From: Leptobrachium leishanense | Taxonomy: Eukaryota > Chordata > Amphibia > Anura > Megophryidae | Assembly: GCA_009667805.1 (NCBI GenBank) | Contig: CM019067.1 | Coordinates: 164,845,073-164,909,072 of the forward strand | Direction of reading: 5' to 3' | DNA length: 64,000 nt | In this document: piece after piece, positions 33,389-45,273 of the stretch | Layout: the number at the start of each line of letters is the position of its first letter | How positions within the stretch are numbered: position 1 is the stretch's first letter | Translations under genes and position numbers: made by a program | The notes under the pieces: model-generated | What the model was told of the DNA's origin: nothing | Databases searched by the model: none | What the model saw: the letters and a program-made list of their open reading frames with translations, nothing else

Positions 33389-35377
33389 CACGACTCCACT
33401 ATGACCAGAGCCCACCCGAATCCTCTTACACCACTCTATCTTCTCTACCAGATGGTAAAGTATAATTGAATAATTTTAACTTGATATCTATTTTCTAATT
33501 GCATTGTCACTGCTTTATATGTCATCACCTATTAAAGGAATATAAATGAATTATTTTGCCGTTGAAGCCTAAACAGTAGAATAGTTAGCCTTTCTGCTCT
33601 ACTGCAGAGGACTGCTAAAGGAAGAAACTATTATGGGCACAGCCGTGTTGCTCCCCCTAATTTAGTGAAATTATTTATATTCCAAGAATGCTGGATTTAG
33701 ACATCTAAAGATAAATTTTGTCCCCATAGTGAGATAAGCTGGAACTGAGAAATGGCTTATATATATCAAGTTACCACCAGCCACCATTAGAGTAAAACGA
33801 ACATAACCCAATCCTACATATTGCAGCCATTTCTATTGAATGAATGTAAAGTCAATAGGAAGTTTTTGTTAACTCATTCTGAATGAATTGCTGAGTATTG
33901 ATGCTGTGATTAATCTGTGGAAGAGATAGTCTACCTATCGAGTGTGTTATGTATCTCCCTAAAGGAAGTTGCAATTAGTGAATTGGCCCCCACAATACTA
34001 AATTGTGCTGCAGGTGATGCCCCAATAACTGAGTGTTTTTAGCCAGGTTGAGGATTGTTTTATAATGTTTTATAATGGTTTAAGTGGGTAGAATAGAACT
34101 TGGTGTTTAAGAATTGATTCGTGCATATGTGTGGTGCGGTCTATAAACCTAAGCTGTTTGTCCATTAGATTATTGCGTGTCGCAGTATTGCTACTAATCA
34201 CTACCTATAATTACTTTTATAATTGTATCTTGCTGATCAGTTGATAACATATGATTGTTTGAAACTTGATGGTGTGAATAAATTTTTATTAGAATTGTTT
34301 TACCGTTACGCAGTCTCATATCATCTTTAATGATTTTATTGTGTCTAAAAATGTTTAGATAGCCTCAAAAGAACTTGGGATAACGTGCTATATTTTTGTT
34401 AAGACATATATTCATTGATTGGTTATTAATCCTTATTTTTAAGGGTAAATAACCAAATTATACCATTGGTATTGGAGGCACTGTCATTAATGATATATAT
34501 ATATATATATCATTAATGAGAGATAGAGATAATATATATATATATATATAAGAGAAAATACACGTCATAATAAATAACCCCTGACAACATATACTGATAT
34601 ATATATATATATATATCAACAATGGAACTAAGGTCTTTTCCTGAACTTTTTTAATTTTATACTATTTTTACTGTGGAAAAGTGCATGTGATAACTTTGAT
34701 TAATTTAATTTGTTTACCAAAAATGAAAATATTCCATGAATATACAACCTCATGCTGCATAACGAAGCTCTCTTTTATGCTGAATAGCCTTTTAACTATA
34801 ACGTATCTTAGATTGTACTCCAAAAGCATTTCATTAAAGTAAATCCAATTTAAATTTAAAAAATCAGATTTATTTGATTTTGTAAAAAAAAAATCATAAA
34901 TTTTAATACACCCTGTATTATAAAGACGTACTCAGATATAACAAGTGCTACCTAAACCGGAATGGATGTGTTCACAACCTCAAAAATACAGTATAATGTG
35001 AAACAGAATAGAATTCCCCGCACATCTCAGTAGATATATATATACTGTGTATATATAGTCCTTACAAGGGTTGTGGTGGAGGACAAAAAGTGAGCTAAAA
35101 AGCCTCCACGCTATAACTAGTTATGTTTATTATTGCAGGAGCCACTTGCACGTCACAGCAATTCAAAGAATTGAATCCCAGAGCTCCTGTGCCACATTCC
35201 CCATATGCAGCAAGAAATTCTGGCCAGGATATTCAAATGACATCTGTCTGTGTAATAACAGACCCAGGATGCATAAAAGTGAGACAGATGTCATTTGCAT
35301 ATCCTACCCAGAATTCTTTGTTTCTTATGGGGAATATATATATATAAAAGGGCCGAAACGTTGGTCTTGTCTACAGG
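33389..35377. other. 2 kb AT-rich sequence with TA microsatellites
   Basis: No coding evidence. (TA)n runs interrupted by CATTAATGAGAGATAGAG lie at 34490-34556 and 34597-34616. A dispersed-repeat match to 9382-9470 lies at 35247-35336. Confidence 0.55.
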
Positions 35378-35393
35378 TACACTTTTATGGATA

Positions 35394-36555
35394 GTGCAGG
35401 AGGGGTGGGGTTGCGCCTATTCCCCGAAGGGTTGGCTGCAACCACCAAATGCATCCAGCCCAACAACATGTGTAGAACATAACAAAGAAAAAAATGTCAT
35501 CTGCGCTTACTCCAATTATACCGTGTGAAACTAAACACAATTAGAGGTTTGGTTTCTTATTAATGGCCATTATAAGACTAGCTCGCCCACCAACGTCACG
35601 GCACCTCTATAGGGGTGAGTCCTAGCCAAAATGAAACCACAGGCTGCTACATAGCAAACCATACCTGCTCATGCTGCTTGTCAAACATGAGGTAGACTGG
35701 TGGGCCTTTATTTATGCTCCCCCAGAAACAAAATCCACTTTGGGATCAAAACAAAGACACGGAGCGGAGTCTTGCTGCAGGGATGACCTGGCTGGAAGTA
35801 CATTGAAACATACATAGTGCAGGAGGGGTGGGGTCGCGCCTATTCCCCGAAGGGGTGGCTGCAACCACCAAATGCATCCAGCCCAACAACATGTGTAGAA
35901 CATAACAAAGAAAAAAATGTCATCTGCGCTTACTCCAATTATACCTTGTGAAACTATGTAGCAACCTGTGGTTTCATTTTGGTTAGGACTCGCCCTTATA
36001 GAGGTGCCGTGACGTTGGCGGGCGAGCTAGTCTTATAATGGCCATTAATAAGAAACCAAACCTCTAATTGTGTTTAGTTTCACACGGTATAATTGGAGTA
36101 AGCGCAGATGACATTTTTTTCTTTGTTATGTTCTACACATGTTGTTGGGCTGGATGCATTTGGTGGTTGCAGCCAACCCTTCGGGGAATAGGCGCGACCC
36201 CACCCCTCCTGCACTATGTATGTTTCAATGTACTTGCAGCCAGGTCATCCCTGTAGCAAGACTCCGCTCCGTGTCTTTGTTTTGATCCCAAAGTGGATTT
36301 TGTTTCTGGGGAGCATAAATAAAGGCCCACCAGTCTACCTCATGTTTGACAAGCAGCATGAGCAGGTATGGTTTGCTATGTAGCAGCCTGTGGTTTCATT
36401 TTGGTTAGGACTCGCCCTTATAGAGTTGCCGTGACGTTGGCGGGCGAGCTAGTCTTATAATGGCCATTAATAAGAAACCAAACCTCTAATTGTGTTTAGT
36501 TTCACACGGTATAATTGGAGTAAGCGCAGATGACAGTTTTTTCTTTGTTATGTTC
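35394..36555. mobile_element. Complex foldback element with 16-bp flanking direct repeats
   Basis: The region is built of one roughly 420-bp unit present in both orientations. GCAGGAGGGGTGGGG..ATTCCCCGAAGG occurs at 35397 and 35817, and complemented at about 36175-36215. GGTTTCATTTTGGTTAGGAC occurs at about 35970 and 36390, and complemented (CTAGCCAAAATGAAACC) at about 35620. The whole is flanked by TACACTTTTATGGATA at 35378-35393 and 36556-36571. No coding capacity. A related element lies at 52570-53203. Confidence 0.82.
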
Positions 36556-36571
36556 TACACTTTTATGGATA

Positions 36572-37873
36572 TTTAATAAAAATAAATTGTTTTAAATTTT
36601 GGAAGCCCTTAAGTGCATCCCTCTTTCTGATTTTAGAGTATATGATTCACATGGGATTTTTGCACTGAGGCAATTTTGTCCTTTGGCTGGCTGATACAGG
36701 CATTATATCGGTTTATATATACCTGTATATACATATATATAACACTGCAGTATATGACTACACAATGTGTATAGAACATATTATATAATAAAGAGTAGTA
36801 GTTCAGTGTGAAAACCTCAGCACATTATCTTGTATTTGTATGTGTTAAGAATGCAGTGTAATACAATATAGGTAGTTGTCAAGGATTACAGTAATACAAG
36901 GAAAAAAATGGAATACTTATATTTAGACGGTGCTTGTTCTCCTCTCTGGTTGAGATCCGGCAGTGCAGATGTCTCGTTTCCAAGGGGGGGAGGGGGGCGC
37001 TCCTCTTGGCCAAAGTGTTTCGTCAGTGGAGGGTAAATTGAGCAAAGAGAGTCACTACTTCCTTCCAGGAATATTTTTTTTTCAGATTGCATCATATCAG
37101 GAGCTGGAAAGTGCATCTAGGTTTATCAACTAATCTCGATTTTTGGACATCATGTTAAACTATATTCAGACAAGAGGTTTGTCAGACTACATTTGTGCTG
37201 TATGTTTTATTATGTGCTGTTCCATGTTAAATATTTAGTTAAACATTTAAACAGTAAAAATAAATGTCATTACCAAAAAAATGCTTTTACAGTATGCCAT
37301 ACAAAGATGTACTTTTAGGGAAATTTATTATTTCCCTTTTGCATCAATGTGGTGAAAGCAAATCAACAGCACCAGTCAATTCTAGAAACATGACATTATA
37401 CATTAAAGATGCAAAAATTTCTAACATTTTCTAATCTGCCATTCTACACCACTTTGGTTTAGACCACTCCTCAGAAAATGTATTTTATTATTCAAGTTAA
37501 TGCGTGCTTCCCTTATATCTATTTGCATTAATTTCTGTATATTATAGTTTTACTCTGTTCCTGAGACATTTTCAAGCCAATCACAAAGATCAATAAAGAC
37601 ATGGAAATATGAAAGTATATGGCTGAGTTAACTGCTTAGCTGATGAAAAGCTTAGGAAACACTAAAGTTAGGGCAGAATAGTTACAATCCACAACATTTC
37701 ATTATTATCGAAAGAAAATAATTGGACTTGTTGGGTATCACACATGGTATAAGACAAAAGTGCTCAAGACTTCATCTATAGCTCTTGTATTTTCACAATT
37801 CCATTTAGCTTTAGTGGTATTAAAATTTAAAACGAGAACGCAAATTCAGAAATAAAGCAATCTAGAAACTTGC
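36572..37873. other. AT-rich spacer, nothing recognised
   Basis: No supported frame or repeat pair is visible. Confidence 0.5.
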
Positions 37874-38341
37874 TTAACTCCTTCACTACCAGGTGATTTA
37901 CCCCAAAAAATTGTCAAAAACCAGTGATTTTTTGAAAAATTATTTTTAATAAATTGTACAGTAAGACATATCTATTACTGTAATAACCTATTTGGCCAGT
38001 AGATGGCGCCCTTTACTACCAAATTGAGTCAGAGGTTTTAACAACAGATCTATTTTCTTCTATTTCTCCCTGCATCGGCTGCTGACAGCTTCTGAAAAAT
38101 CGATATTTCAGAACTTCCAATTGCCGATTTTATAGGTTTAACTTTTTGGGTATTATGCCCACAGGGCTAAAACTTTGGGCGCACCTTCTGCAGCCCATAG
38201 CTAAAGAAATTTGTTTGCAGCAAACAAATTTCATTTGCTTTTGGGCTCCAGCTTAGCATATTGAGATATCTCAATATCAGGGTACCAGATGGTGCCTTTG
38301 TAGCCCAAAATATCTCGATATATCGATAGTGAAAGAGTTAA
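37874..38341. mobile_element. TTAA-flanked MITE carrying a CTCF consensus
   Basis: TTAA lies at 37874-37877 and 38338-38341. The ends TTAACTCCTTCACTACCAGG and, complemented, TTAACTCTTTCACTATCG form the inverted repeat. The interior includes the palindrome AAATTTGTTTGCAGCAAACAAATTT (at about 38208) and the CTCF-like motif at 37996-38009. Confidence 0.8.
37996..38009 (+). promoter_or_regulatory. Candidate CTCF binding site
   Basis: CCAGTAGATGGCGC matches the core consensus CCASYAGRKGGCRS at every position. It is carried by a transposable element. Occupancy is unknown. Confidence 0.5.
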
Positions 38342-38431
38342 AGTTTTTCTGCGATAACGTAATCATAAAATGCTACAGTTTAAAAACAAACAAAACAAGT
38401 AAATTTGGTTAGAGTGCTGTTTAGAGACCTT

Positions 38432-38561
38432 GGGCCCTATTCCAGGGTTGGTATAATCTTAAACAGAGCTGATGTAAACTTATCGGAACCATTAAAGTCT
38501 ATGGGGCTGTTGAGTTTACAGGAGCTCTGGTTACGTTTACACCAACCTTGGAATAGGGCCC
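38432..38561. mobile_element. 130-bp MITE with GGGCCCTATTCCA termini
   Basis: Inverted repeats GGGCCCTATTCCAGGGTTGGT and ACCAACCTTGGAATAGGGCCC are flanked by CTT on both sides (38429-38431, 38562-38564). A 3-bp duplication suggests Harbinger-like mobilisation, though CTT is not the usual TWA. Confidence 0.75.
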
Positions 38562-38564
38562 CTT

Positions 38565-39904
38565 GTATTTGCCAACACAGCCAGTTGCAAACAGAAATGG
38601 ATGAACGCCCAACACATTCTTATGGTAAAAGAGTATTGTGATTTCAAAAACTGGTGGCATGCCGGCAAGCTTGGCCTTTATGTTTGGGTCTTGGCCAAAA
38701 TGTTATCATTTTTTGAAACCATAGTAAAGGAAAAACACAGAACAGCTATATCTGTACAACAGTCTATTTGATTGTCATCTTTAATATGATCTTTTGCCTA
38801 CATGTGTGTTGTTTTTGCAGTGTAAGCCTCTGTGCCATGATCAAGGCAATCCTCTTAAATGAGTTATATGAAACTCTGAAGGCACGGTCATCTTTATTTT
38901 GCCGTTGATACCTTTTATCAACCCTGTTACCTCTAGATTCAGAGGTCGTCACCCGTATAGCAAAGCACGTTACAGAAAAATGTTGATGTAAATATTAGAT
39001 TTTAAGCTTTAGGGGTTATTAACCTATTCCTCTTGGCATTTGCTCCAACCAGAGCCACTGAAAATGCATTGTGGGCACTTTATAAATAATAATAATAGTT
39101 TTAACAGTTTTGAATCATCAATTAAATTTACATACTTGTTTAAAGTGGGGATTTATCTAATTTTTCTGTTGATAAAGCTAATACATTTCCTCAGAAGCCA
39201 AATACAAAAAACTTAGGGCAAAGGCAAGAAAGCATGTCTAATCTCTCAATTGAACATACAGTATATGTACATGCAGTGAAGAAACCTTGCAAGGATTTAT
39301 GCAGAAAAGCGTCAAGAGCAACAGTGTAATTTCCTGGATTACTACTGAAATGCAACTGCAGCAATCCATGAACCTCTATGAATGATAGTTTTAGATGACA
39401 GCAAAAGATATTGTTTTAAATTTTCTTCTAACAAAAAATATATGACTGAGTACTGTCAAGAAAAAAATGATGCTTGGTGGCAGCATTGAGCTGTCAGCAG
39501 GCAAAGAATAGTAAATAAAATAACAACATAAACATGGTTGTATAGCGAGACCTTTGCCCATATTCACCTTGCACGGTTATGTGGGACAGAATACATAAAA
39601 TGTTTTTCAGACTGCCTGATACATGAAAAGGTGATCATTCCTCTACCATATAGAATTTGTGAAGGGGAAGTTATTATAGTAACCTTTTAGCCCTACTTTC
39701 TTACATCATACAGATACAGCCATATTATATATTGTTGAGTTATCAACGTCACTAAATATTTCCCCTTATATCTTTAAATTGAGTAAACAATAGAAGATAA
39801 CAAAAGGATCGTAGAGTATGGTAAATATTAAAAGTGAGCTTCCCCCTCTGTGGACCTTCTCATGCTGCTATTTAGGGGTATTACTATATTAGGCTGTGGT
39901 TGTC
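38565..39904. other. AT-rich spacer with a possible L2/CR1 LINE tail
   Basis: GGGCACTTTATAAATAATAATAATAG at about 39073-39100 resembles the 3' tail with short tandem AAT repeats of L2/CR1 LINEs. The rest is unassigned. Confidence 0.4.
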
Positions 39905-39907
39905 TAA

Positions 39908-40315
39908 GGCTGGGGTCAGGCGACCACGGTGCGAACGCCCATGCAGCCGCACTTTATTACGGCCGTAGTAGCAGCAAATGACGGCCAATGACGGCCAATA
40001 TACGAAGGACGGCCGCACGAAAGTTCGGTCGCGCAACACAAAAGCGGCAAAGGAATGCATTTTTTAGAGAACGTAGAACCGCTAGTGCTCACGCACAGAG
40101 TGCGCTGCATCCGCTAGCGGTGTGTGTGCATGATTAGGAGACCTCAGATGCTGCACATGTCCAGCCAACATCACGTCCATTTGTTTTTAATATCTCCGTC
40201 AAAAATCACGGCTGAAATTGCGCACCGTATGACCGCTATCATGTCTTCCGTGAAAAAGAGCATCGACGCACATTCTGACGCTAGATGTGAAAAATGCGTT
40301 CGTCTGACCATAGCC
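39908..40315. mobile_element. Harbinger-type MITE, copy A (GGCTGGGGTCAG ends)
   Basis: TAA target duplication lies at 39905-39907 and 40316-40318. The ends are GGCTGGGGTCAGGCGA and TCGTCTGACCATAGCC. The interior is CpG-rich compared with its surroundings. Sister copies lie at 55404 and 58728. Confidence 0.85.
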
Positions 40316-40318
40316 TAA

Positions 40319-40648
40319 ATGGCAATCCTAATATGAAATCGATATCTTAAAAATATTTTTTTATTGTATGGATTATTTATAATGAAAAGTAAAAATAGAA
40401 GGAAAAAGACTATACTTAGGTTTACATGTTACCGTGAACGAACTGCTCAAAACTCGAAATATAAGTTTACTTCGCACAATTTATGTTCTAATGAGCAAAC
40501 ATTTGTATTCACACATTTCTTTCATATAAAACCTAGATAGACATATCTGATTATAGATAAAACAAATATAAGTAATTAAGAATGTTTTTAAATCAACAAA
40601 CAATAGGACTTTTTCGTTTTTCGGTAAAAATTATTTCCCCCATATTAA
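40319..40648. other. AT-rich spacer
   Basis: No feature is recognised here. Confidence 0.45.
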
Positions 40649-41879
40649 TTAACCACTTCCATGCGGAGGACGCACTCAGCGCGTCCTCCGTATGGCTCCT
40701 GCTGTGCGGTGGATGCGCTGAGCGCGTCCTCCCTTTGGGGTCAGCGTTTGGCCGGGTTCCGGCCGATCGCTGGCCCCCCCGGTGCGGGCTGACATCCTCT
40801 GTCAGCCCAGCATCCGGAACCGCCACCGATGAAATTAGGTGTCATCGCGGCGGCGTGATGACACCTAATTCAGGCGCCCCCCCGAGTGTGCGGAGGAGGC
40901 GCCTGAAAGGGAGGGGGGGAGGTCCTTTGGACCTCTCTCCCTCCCGATCGGCGGCGTTGCGGGGGTTAACCCAGGCACCATTTGGAAGGGCACAGCCTGC
41001 CCTTCCAAATGGTACCTGGCATTAACCCCTGGGGAGCCGGATCACGAATCGGCGCTGAAAAGCGCCGGTTCGTGATCCTTTCCCGGAGCTGGCCGACATC
41101 TTGGATGTCGGCCAAGCCTCCGGGAACTCCCCCTGAAGACTGGCGTCATCGTGCATAGCACGATGACGCCAGTCCTAGAGTTAACCCCTAACTGCCACCA
41201 ACGGTGGAGATAGGGAGTTCCAATGAACTCCCTATCTCCCGATCTGTGGCAGCTAGGGGTTAAAGTTTGGTATGGTTGGATCGGCCAGAGCATGGCCGTT
41301 CCAACGATACCAAACAATACAGTGAAAGAAGTTTTTTAAAAAAAAAATATATATATATATATTTAAAAAATAAATTATAAAAAAAAAATAAACATTTTTT
41401 TTTCTTTTTTTTAGTTCGTTAATGCAGCAATATTGTTCCCATTTCAATTATAATGTGAACAATGATGCTGCACTAACGATTTTTGTATGCGGTGCGTTTG
41501 TTAAAAATCGTGTAATTTTCCCCAAAAAAAAATGTAACGAGACCCCATCTCTAATTTTTTTAACAAGCGCACCCCATACAAAATATAACCGCAATTGCTC
41601 GCATGTTAAAATGTGAAATAAAAACACTTTACACATTGTAAATTATTGAAAATACATATTTTATTGCATTTTTTGCTATAATATACAGACAGGTCATGAC
41701 GTATACATATAATAATGACATATTATGAATCTACCGAGTCTGACGGAAAGAACGATATATAATATGTCTGGGTCATATACTAAAATAAGCCTTCAAAACA
41801 CGTTTAAACATGATGAGCAAAACCGGTAAAAATGACCTCAGCACAGAGGTGTGAAAAGCCTCAGCAGCGAAAGGGTTAA
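40649..41879. mobile_element. TTAA-flanked GC-palindrome element, copy 4 (inverted, complete)
   Basis: TTAA lies at 40649-40652 and 41876-41879. It is the reverse complement of copy 1 over nearly its whole length, with ends TTAACCACTTCCATGCGGAGG and CCTCAGCAGCGAAAGGGTTAA. A (TA) run lies at 41347-41362. Confidence 0.88.
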
Positions 41880-42296
41880 GAAAGTACAATTTAACAGTTT
41901 AGCACTTTTTCAGGGTTATTCAGAGAGCACCAAAATGTCACCGACATTTTGGTGCTCTCTGATTCACTGCACTTCGACGAGTCTGTTTTGCTGACCCTGC
42001 AGTGAATTCAGCATTCACCGCAGGGACCCGAAGTGCAGCAAATTGGCTACCTAACGCCGCCGCAAACCCGCCAGACAGCTGCCAAATGCAGCCGACGAGC
42101 TGCCGAACACAGCGTCGACCAGCTGCAGAAAAAAGTCAATAAGCCGCTGGATGGGTAAAAAAACCAAAAATCAAAATGATTGAAAGTGTCAAATTTGAAA
42201 AGCTGTTTGCAAAAAAACTACTGGACTAAAATGTCTGGAATTAACATATAAGGTCAAATGAATAATAATAAAAAGGTCTGTTACAGGAAAAAAAAA

Positions 42297-42475
42297 ACAC
42301 CTACAGAGAGCGGTGAAAAGCAGGAGAATTACTGGAGAATGGAAAATTCTAGGTCAAGATAGCCAAACCAGAAAAATTCTCCCATTCATCTCACTTTCCA
42401 AATTGGCTATTTTAACCTAGAATTTTCCATTCTCCAGTCATTCTCCTGCTTTTCGCCGCTCTCTGAATAACCCTG
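42297..42475. mobile_element. Palindromic MITE related to 54946-55126
   Basis: AGAGAGCGGTGAAAAGCAGG and GGAGAATGGAAAATTCTAGG mirror CCTAGAATTTTCCATTCTCC and CTTTTCGCCGCTCTCTGAAT. It ends with GAATAACCCTG at 42475. Confidence 0.8.
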
Positions 42476-42599
42476 TAAATAATAAAAAGATCTAATAAAA
42501 ATTTAGCTGAAAAAATCCCGAAAAATGCCTACAACATCCTAAAAAATAAAAATAAATAGATAGAGAGACTTTTTGCTGCAGATTAAAAGAATAAACGGT

Positions 42600-43396
42600 T
42601 TAACCCTTTCGCTGCTGAGGCTTTTCCCGCCCCTGTGCTGAGGTCATTTTTACCGGTTTTGCTCATCATGTTTAAACGTGTTTTGAAGGCTTATTTTAGT
42701 ATATGACCCAGACATATTATATATCGTTCTTTCCGTCAGACTCGGTAGATTCATAATATGTCATTATTATATGTATACGTCATGACCTGTCTGTATATTA
42801 TAACAAAAAATGCAATAAAATATGTATTTTCAATAATTTACAACGTGTAAAGTGTTTTTTTTCACATTTTAACATGCGAGCAATTGCGGTTATATTTTGT
42901 ATGGGGTGCGCTTGTTAAAAAAATTAGAGATGGGGTCTCGTTACATTTTTTTTGGGGGAAAATTACGCGATTTTTAACAAACGCACCGCATACAAAAATC
43001 GTTAGTGCAGCATCATTGTTCACATTATAATTGAAATGGGAACAATATTGCTGCATTAACAAACCAAAAAAAAGAAAAAAAAAGTGTTTTTTTTTTTTTT
43101 TTATAATTTGTTTTTTAACCTCCTCCCCCTCCCTTTCAGGCGCCTCCTCCGCACATGCGGGGGGGGAGCCTGAATTAGGTGTCATCGCGCTGCCGCGATG
43201 ACACCTAATTCCGGCGGCTGTGGTCCCGGATGCGCGGCTGACATCCAGGATGTCAGCCCGCACCGGGGGGGCCAGCGATCGTCCGGAACCCGGCCGAACG
43301 CTGACCCCAATGGGAGGACGCGCTCAGCGCGTCCTCCGCATACCAGCGGGAATGCTGAGGACGCGCTGAGCGCGTCCTCAGCATCCAAGTGGTTAA
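42600..43396. mobile_element. TTAA-flanked GC-palindrome element, copy 5 (internally shortened)
   Basis: TTAA lies at 42600-42603 and 43393-43396. The left half is almost identical to copy 1. A deletion after the T run removes the central hairpins, leaving 797 bp. Confidence 0.9.
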
Positions 43397-43596
43397 TAGA
43401 TATTGAGTAAAAACAGGATTATTTTTTACATTGAAACCTATGGGATTCGCCTGATTAAACCTGCCAAATGAAACCACTGAAAATCAGGTCATTTCCACAA
43501 CGTTTCACTGCTGTTCGGTGTTCTCTGAATAGATTAACCATTGCTTCTCTATGGGGACTTTCACTGCCTTTTAATAGGTACCGTACTTGCAGGCAA

Positions 43597-45170
43597 TTTA
43601 TTTATTATTTATTTAGAAACTAATTTACCAGGAAGGATAAATTGAGATTTCTCTCATTTTCAAGTATGTCCTGGGTTCAAGAACATTGAAATGTTAGTTG
43701 TTACAGAAATACAATACTAATAACATGCAAGATATTAAAAAACAAAACACAAATACAGATATACACAGAAAATAAATATGTAGGAAATAGTCATTATGTT
43801 ACATGTTTACAGGTGCATTCCGTATTGAGGTATGTTAATAGGTAGCTCTTGAGTGACCTAAGACTGGGCGAAGATTTGATGATGTCTGGGAGGTTATTTC
43901 ATAACTGCGGCGCTCTATAGGAAAATGAGGATCGAGCCACTTTCTTTTTGTATTGTGGTATTGTAAGTAAGGTGCTGGTCCTGGATCGGAGGTTATATGA
44001 GGAGGGAACTGCTGGGGACTGGTATTTCATTTTTTGATTACGGAGAAGTTTAGTAACTACACTTACAGGCACTGGTCTAAAACTGAACTCCTCTCTAATA
44101 CAGGGTCTGTGCACAGTTGGTGGGGCCTGACCAGCGTGCAGCCTTTCTGTAGGTGTGTCATTTGCTAACTTAGCAATCATGGAGGTGCCGCATCCAACAA
44201 AATTATTAAAGCCATCTAGGGGGTGTTGCAGAGTTTGGTTGTTTACTTTGAAAGCAGCCAGTTGGGAGTGGACGGGGGATGCCTGTATGTTACTTCTGAT
44301 TTTAGAAAAATTTCTAGGATTTGATATGTTAAGGTTTAGATTTTCATTGAAGTATTGGACTTTAGCCTTTTTTGTTTGTTTTTGCATGCTTTCCGGCATT
44401 TTCGGTATTCACAGTGATCGTTCATGGATCCAGTACTCACGAAATTTGACCACAGCGAATCTCTAAGATGGTACATTTGAGTAAGATCAGCAGTAACCCA
44501 AGGGAGATGAGCCCCTTTTACTCACACTTTATACAGTGGAGGATGGGAATTCAAGACTTGTAGGAGCTCAGACTGAAAGTATTCAGTTACCCAGTCCAGG
44601 TCTGGGATTAGGTTTAGTCTGTACCATGGCAGCTGTTTGAGATCATTTAGGAAGGATTCAAGATTACATTTCTTGAAAGTCCTGGTGATTATTACCTTTG
44701 GGGGAGATTTTGTGGCCTTTATTTTGCACACACAGTACACTAGACAGTGGTCACTGAAGCCATTAGCGAGAATGCCTGCCTCTTGTATTCTATCAGGACA
44801 CGAGGAGAGAATCCAGTCCAGCAAGGTATGATTATGGCTTTTCATATTAATGCAAGTGGGGGAGGAGATTGTGTTACCTGCAAGGCCTTGAACAATGAGC
44901 AGTGTTTATTGTTTTTAGGATTTAGCCAATCTGTATTAAAATCACAGAGGACCAGCAGTTCACTTTTTTGGTTTTGTGCAAGTAAGTTATTAAGGATTTG
45001 AGTTATGTCAGAGAGGGAGTGCCCTGGAGAGCTCGGTGGGCGATATAATCCAGCAACAATGATTGATTTACTGAATGGGATCTCAATTATACCAGAGAAG
45101 AAATCAAAGGTGGCAGGGGAGCTAGAATTCTGTAATGGGGTGAACTTTATGGCCAAAATGTGGTGCACCT
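43597..45170 (-). mobile_element. RT-less LINE (endonuclease plus C-terminal tail)
   Basis: On the minus strand an AP-type endonuclease segment is followed directly by a linker and the C-terminal tail of an L2/Rex1-like LINE. The 3' end (about 43597) is an AAAT-rich tail (AATAAATAATAAATAAAT), typical of such LINEs. The RT domain that should lie between is absent. Upstream, 45171-45273 belongs to a MITE ending GAATAACCCTT. Confidence 0.75.
43899..45150 (-). pseudogene. LINE ORF2 remnant: endonuclease and C-terminus, RT deleted
   Basis: Endonuclease motifs seen are VAGLYRPPSSPG, LCDFNTDWL (GDFN-like) at about 44930-45060, LLDWILSS (about 44810) and FSDHCLVYCV (about 44745). A linker with FNNFVGCGTSMIAKL (about 44190) is of the kind that precedes the RT. 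The frame then passes straight to RSRTSTL..ARSSFSYRAPQL, the conserved SYRAP.LWN tail near 43925. A stop precedes WNNLPDI. RT palm motifs (no F/YADD) are missing, so a deletion of roughly the RT length is inferred. The copy is inactive. Confidence 0.78.
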
Positions 45171-45273
45171 CCTGCTTTCTGAATAGCCGATTGGCCACGA
45201 AAGTGCACTGTACGGGGAAATTCCCTGTTCGGTGCAATTTCAGGGGCCATATCGGCTGTCTCTGAATAACCCT

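Larger units (their letters stand above)
41911..43527. mobile_element. Composite MITE with TTATTCAGAGAGCACC ends, hosting two other elements
   Basis: The left end CAGGGTTATTCAGAGAGCACC at 41911 and right end GGTGTTCTCTGAATAG at about 43527 are inverted. Inside are the palindromic MITE portion 42297-42475, the shared module split across 42480-42600 and 43397-43470, and the TTAA element 42600-43396. Deleting the TTAA element rejoins AACGGTTTAATAGATATTGA, which matches the module at 25840. Confidence 0.75.
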
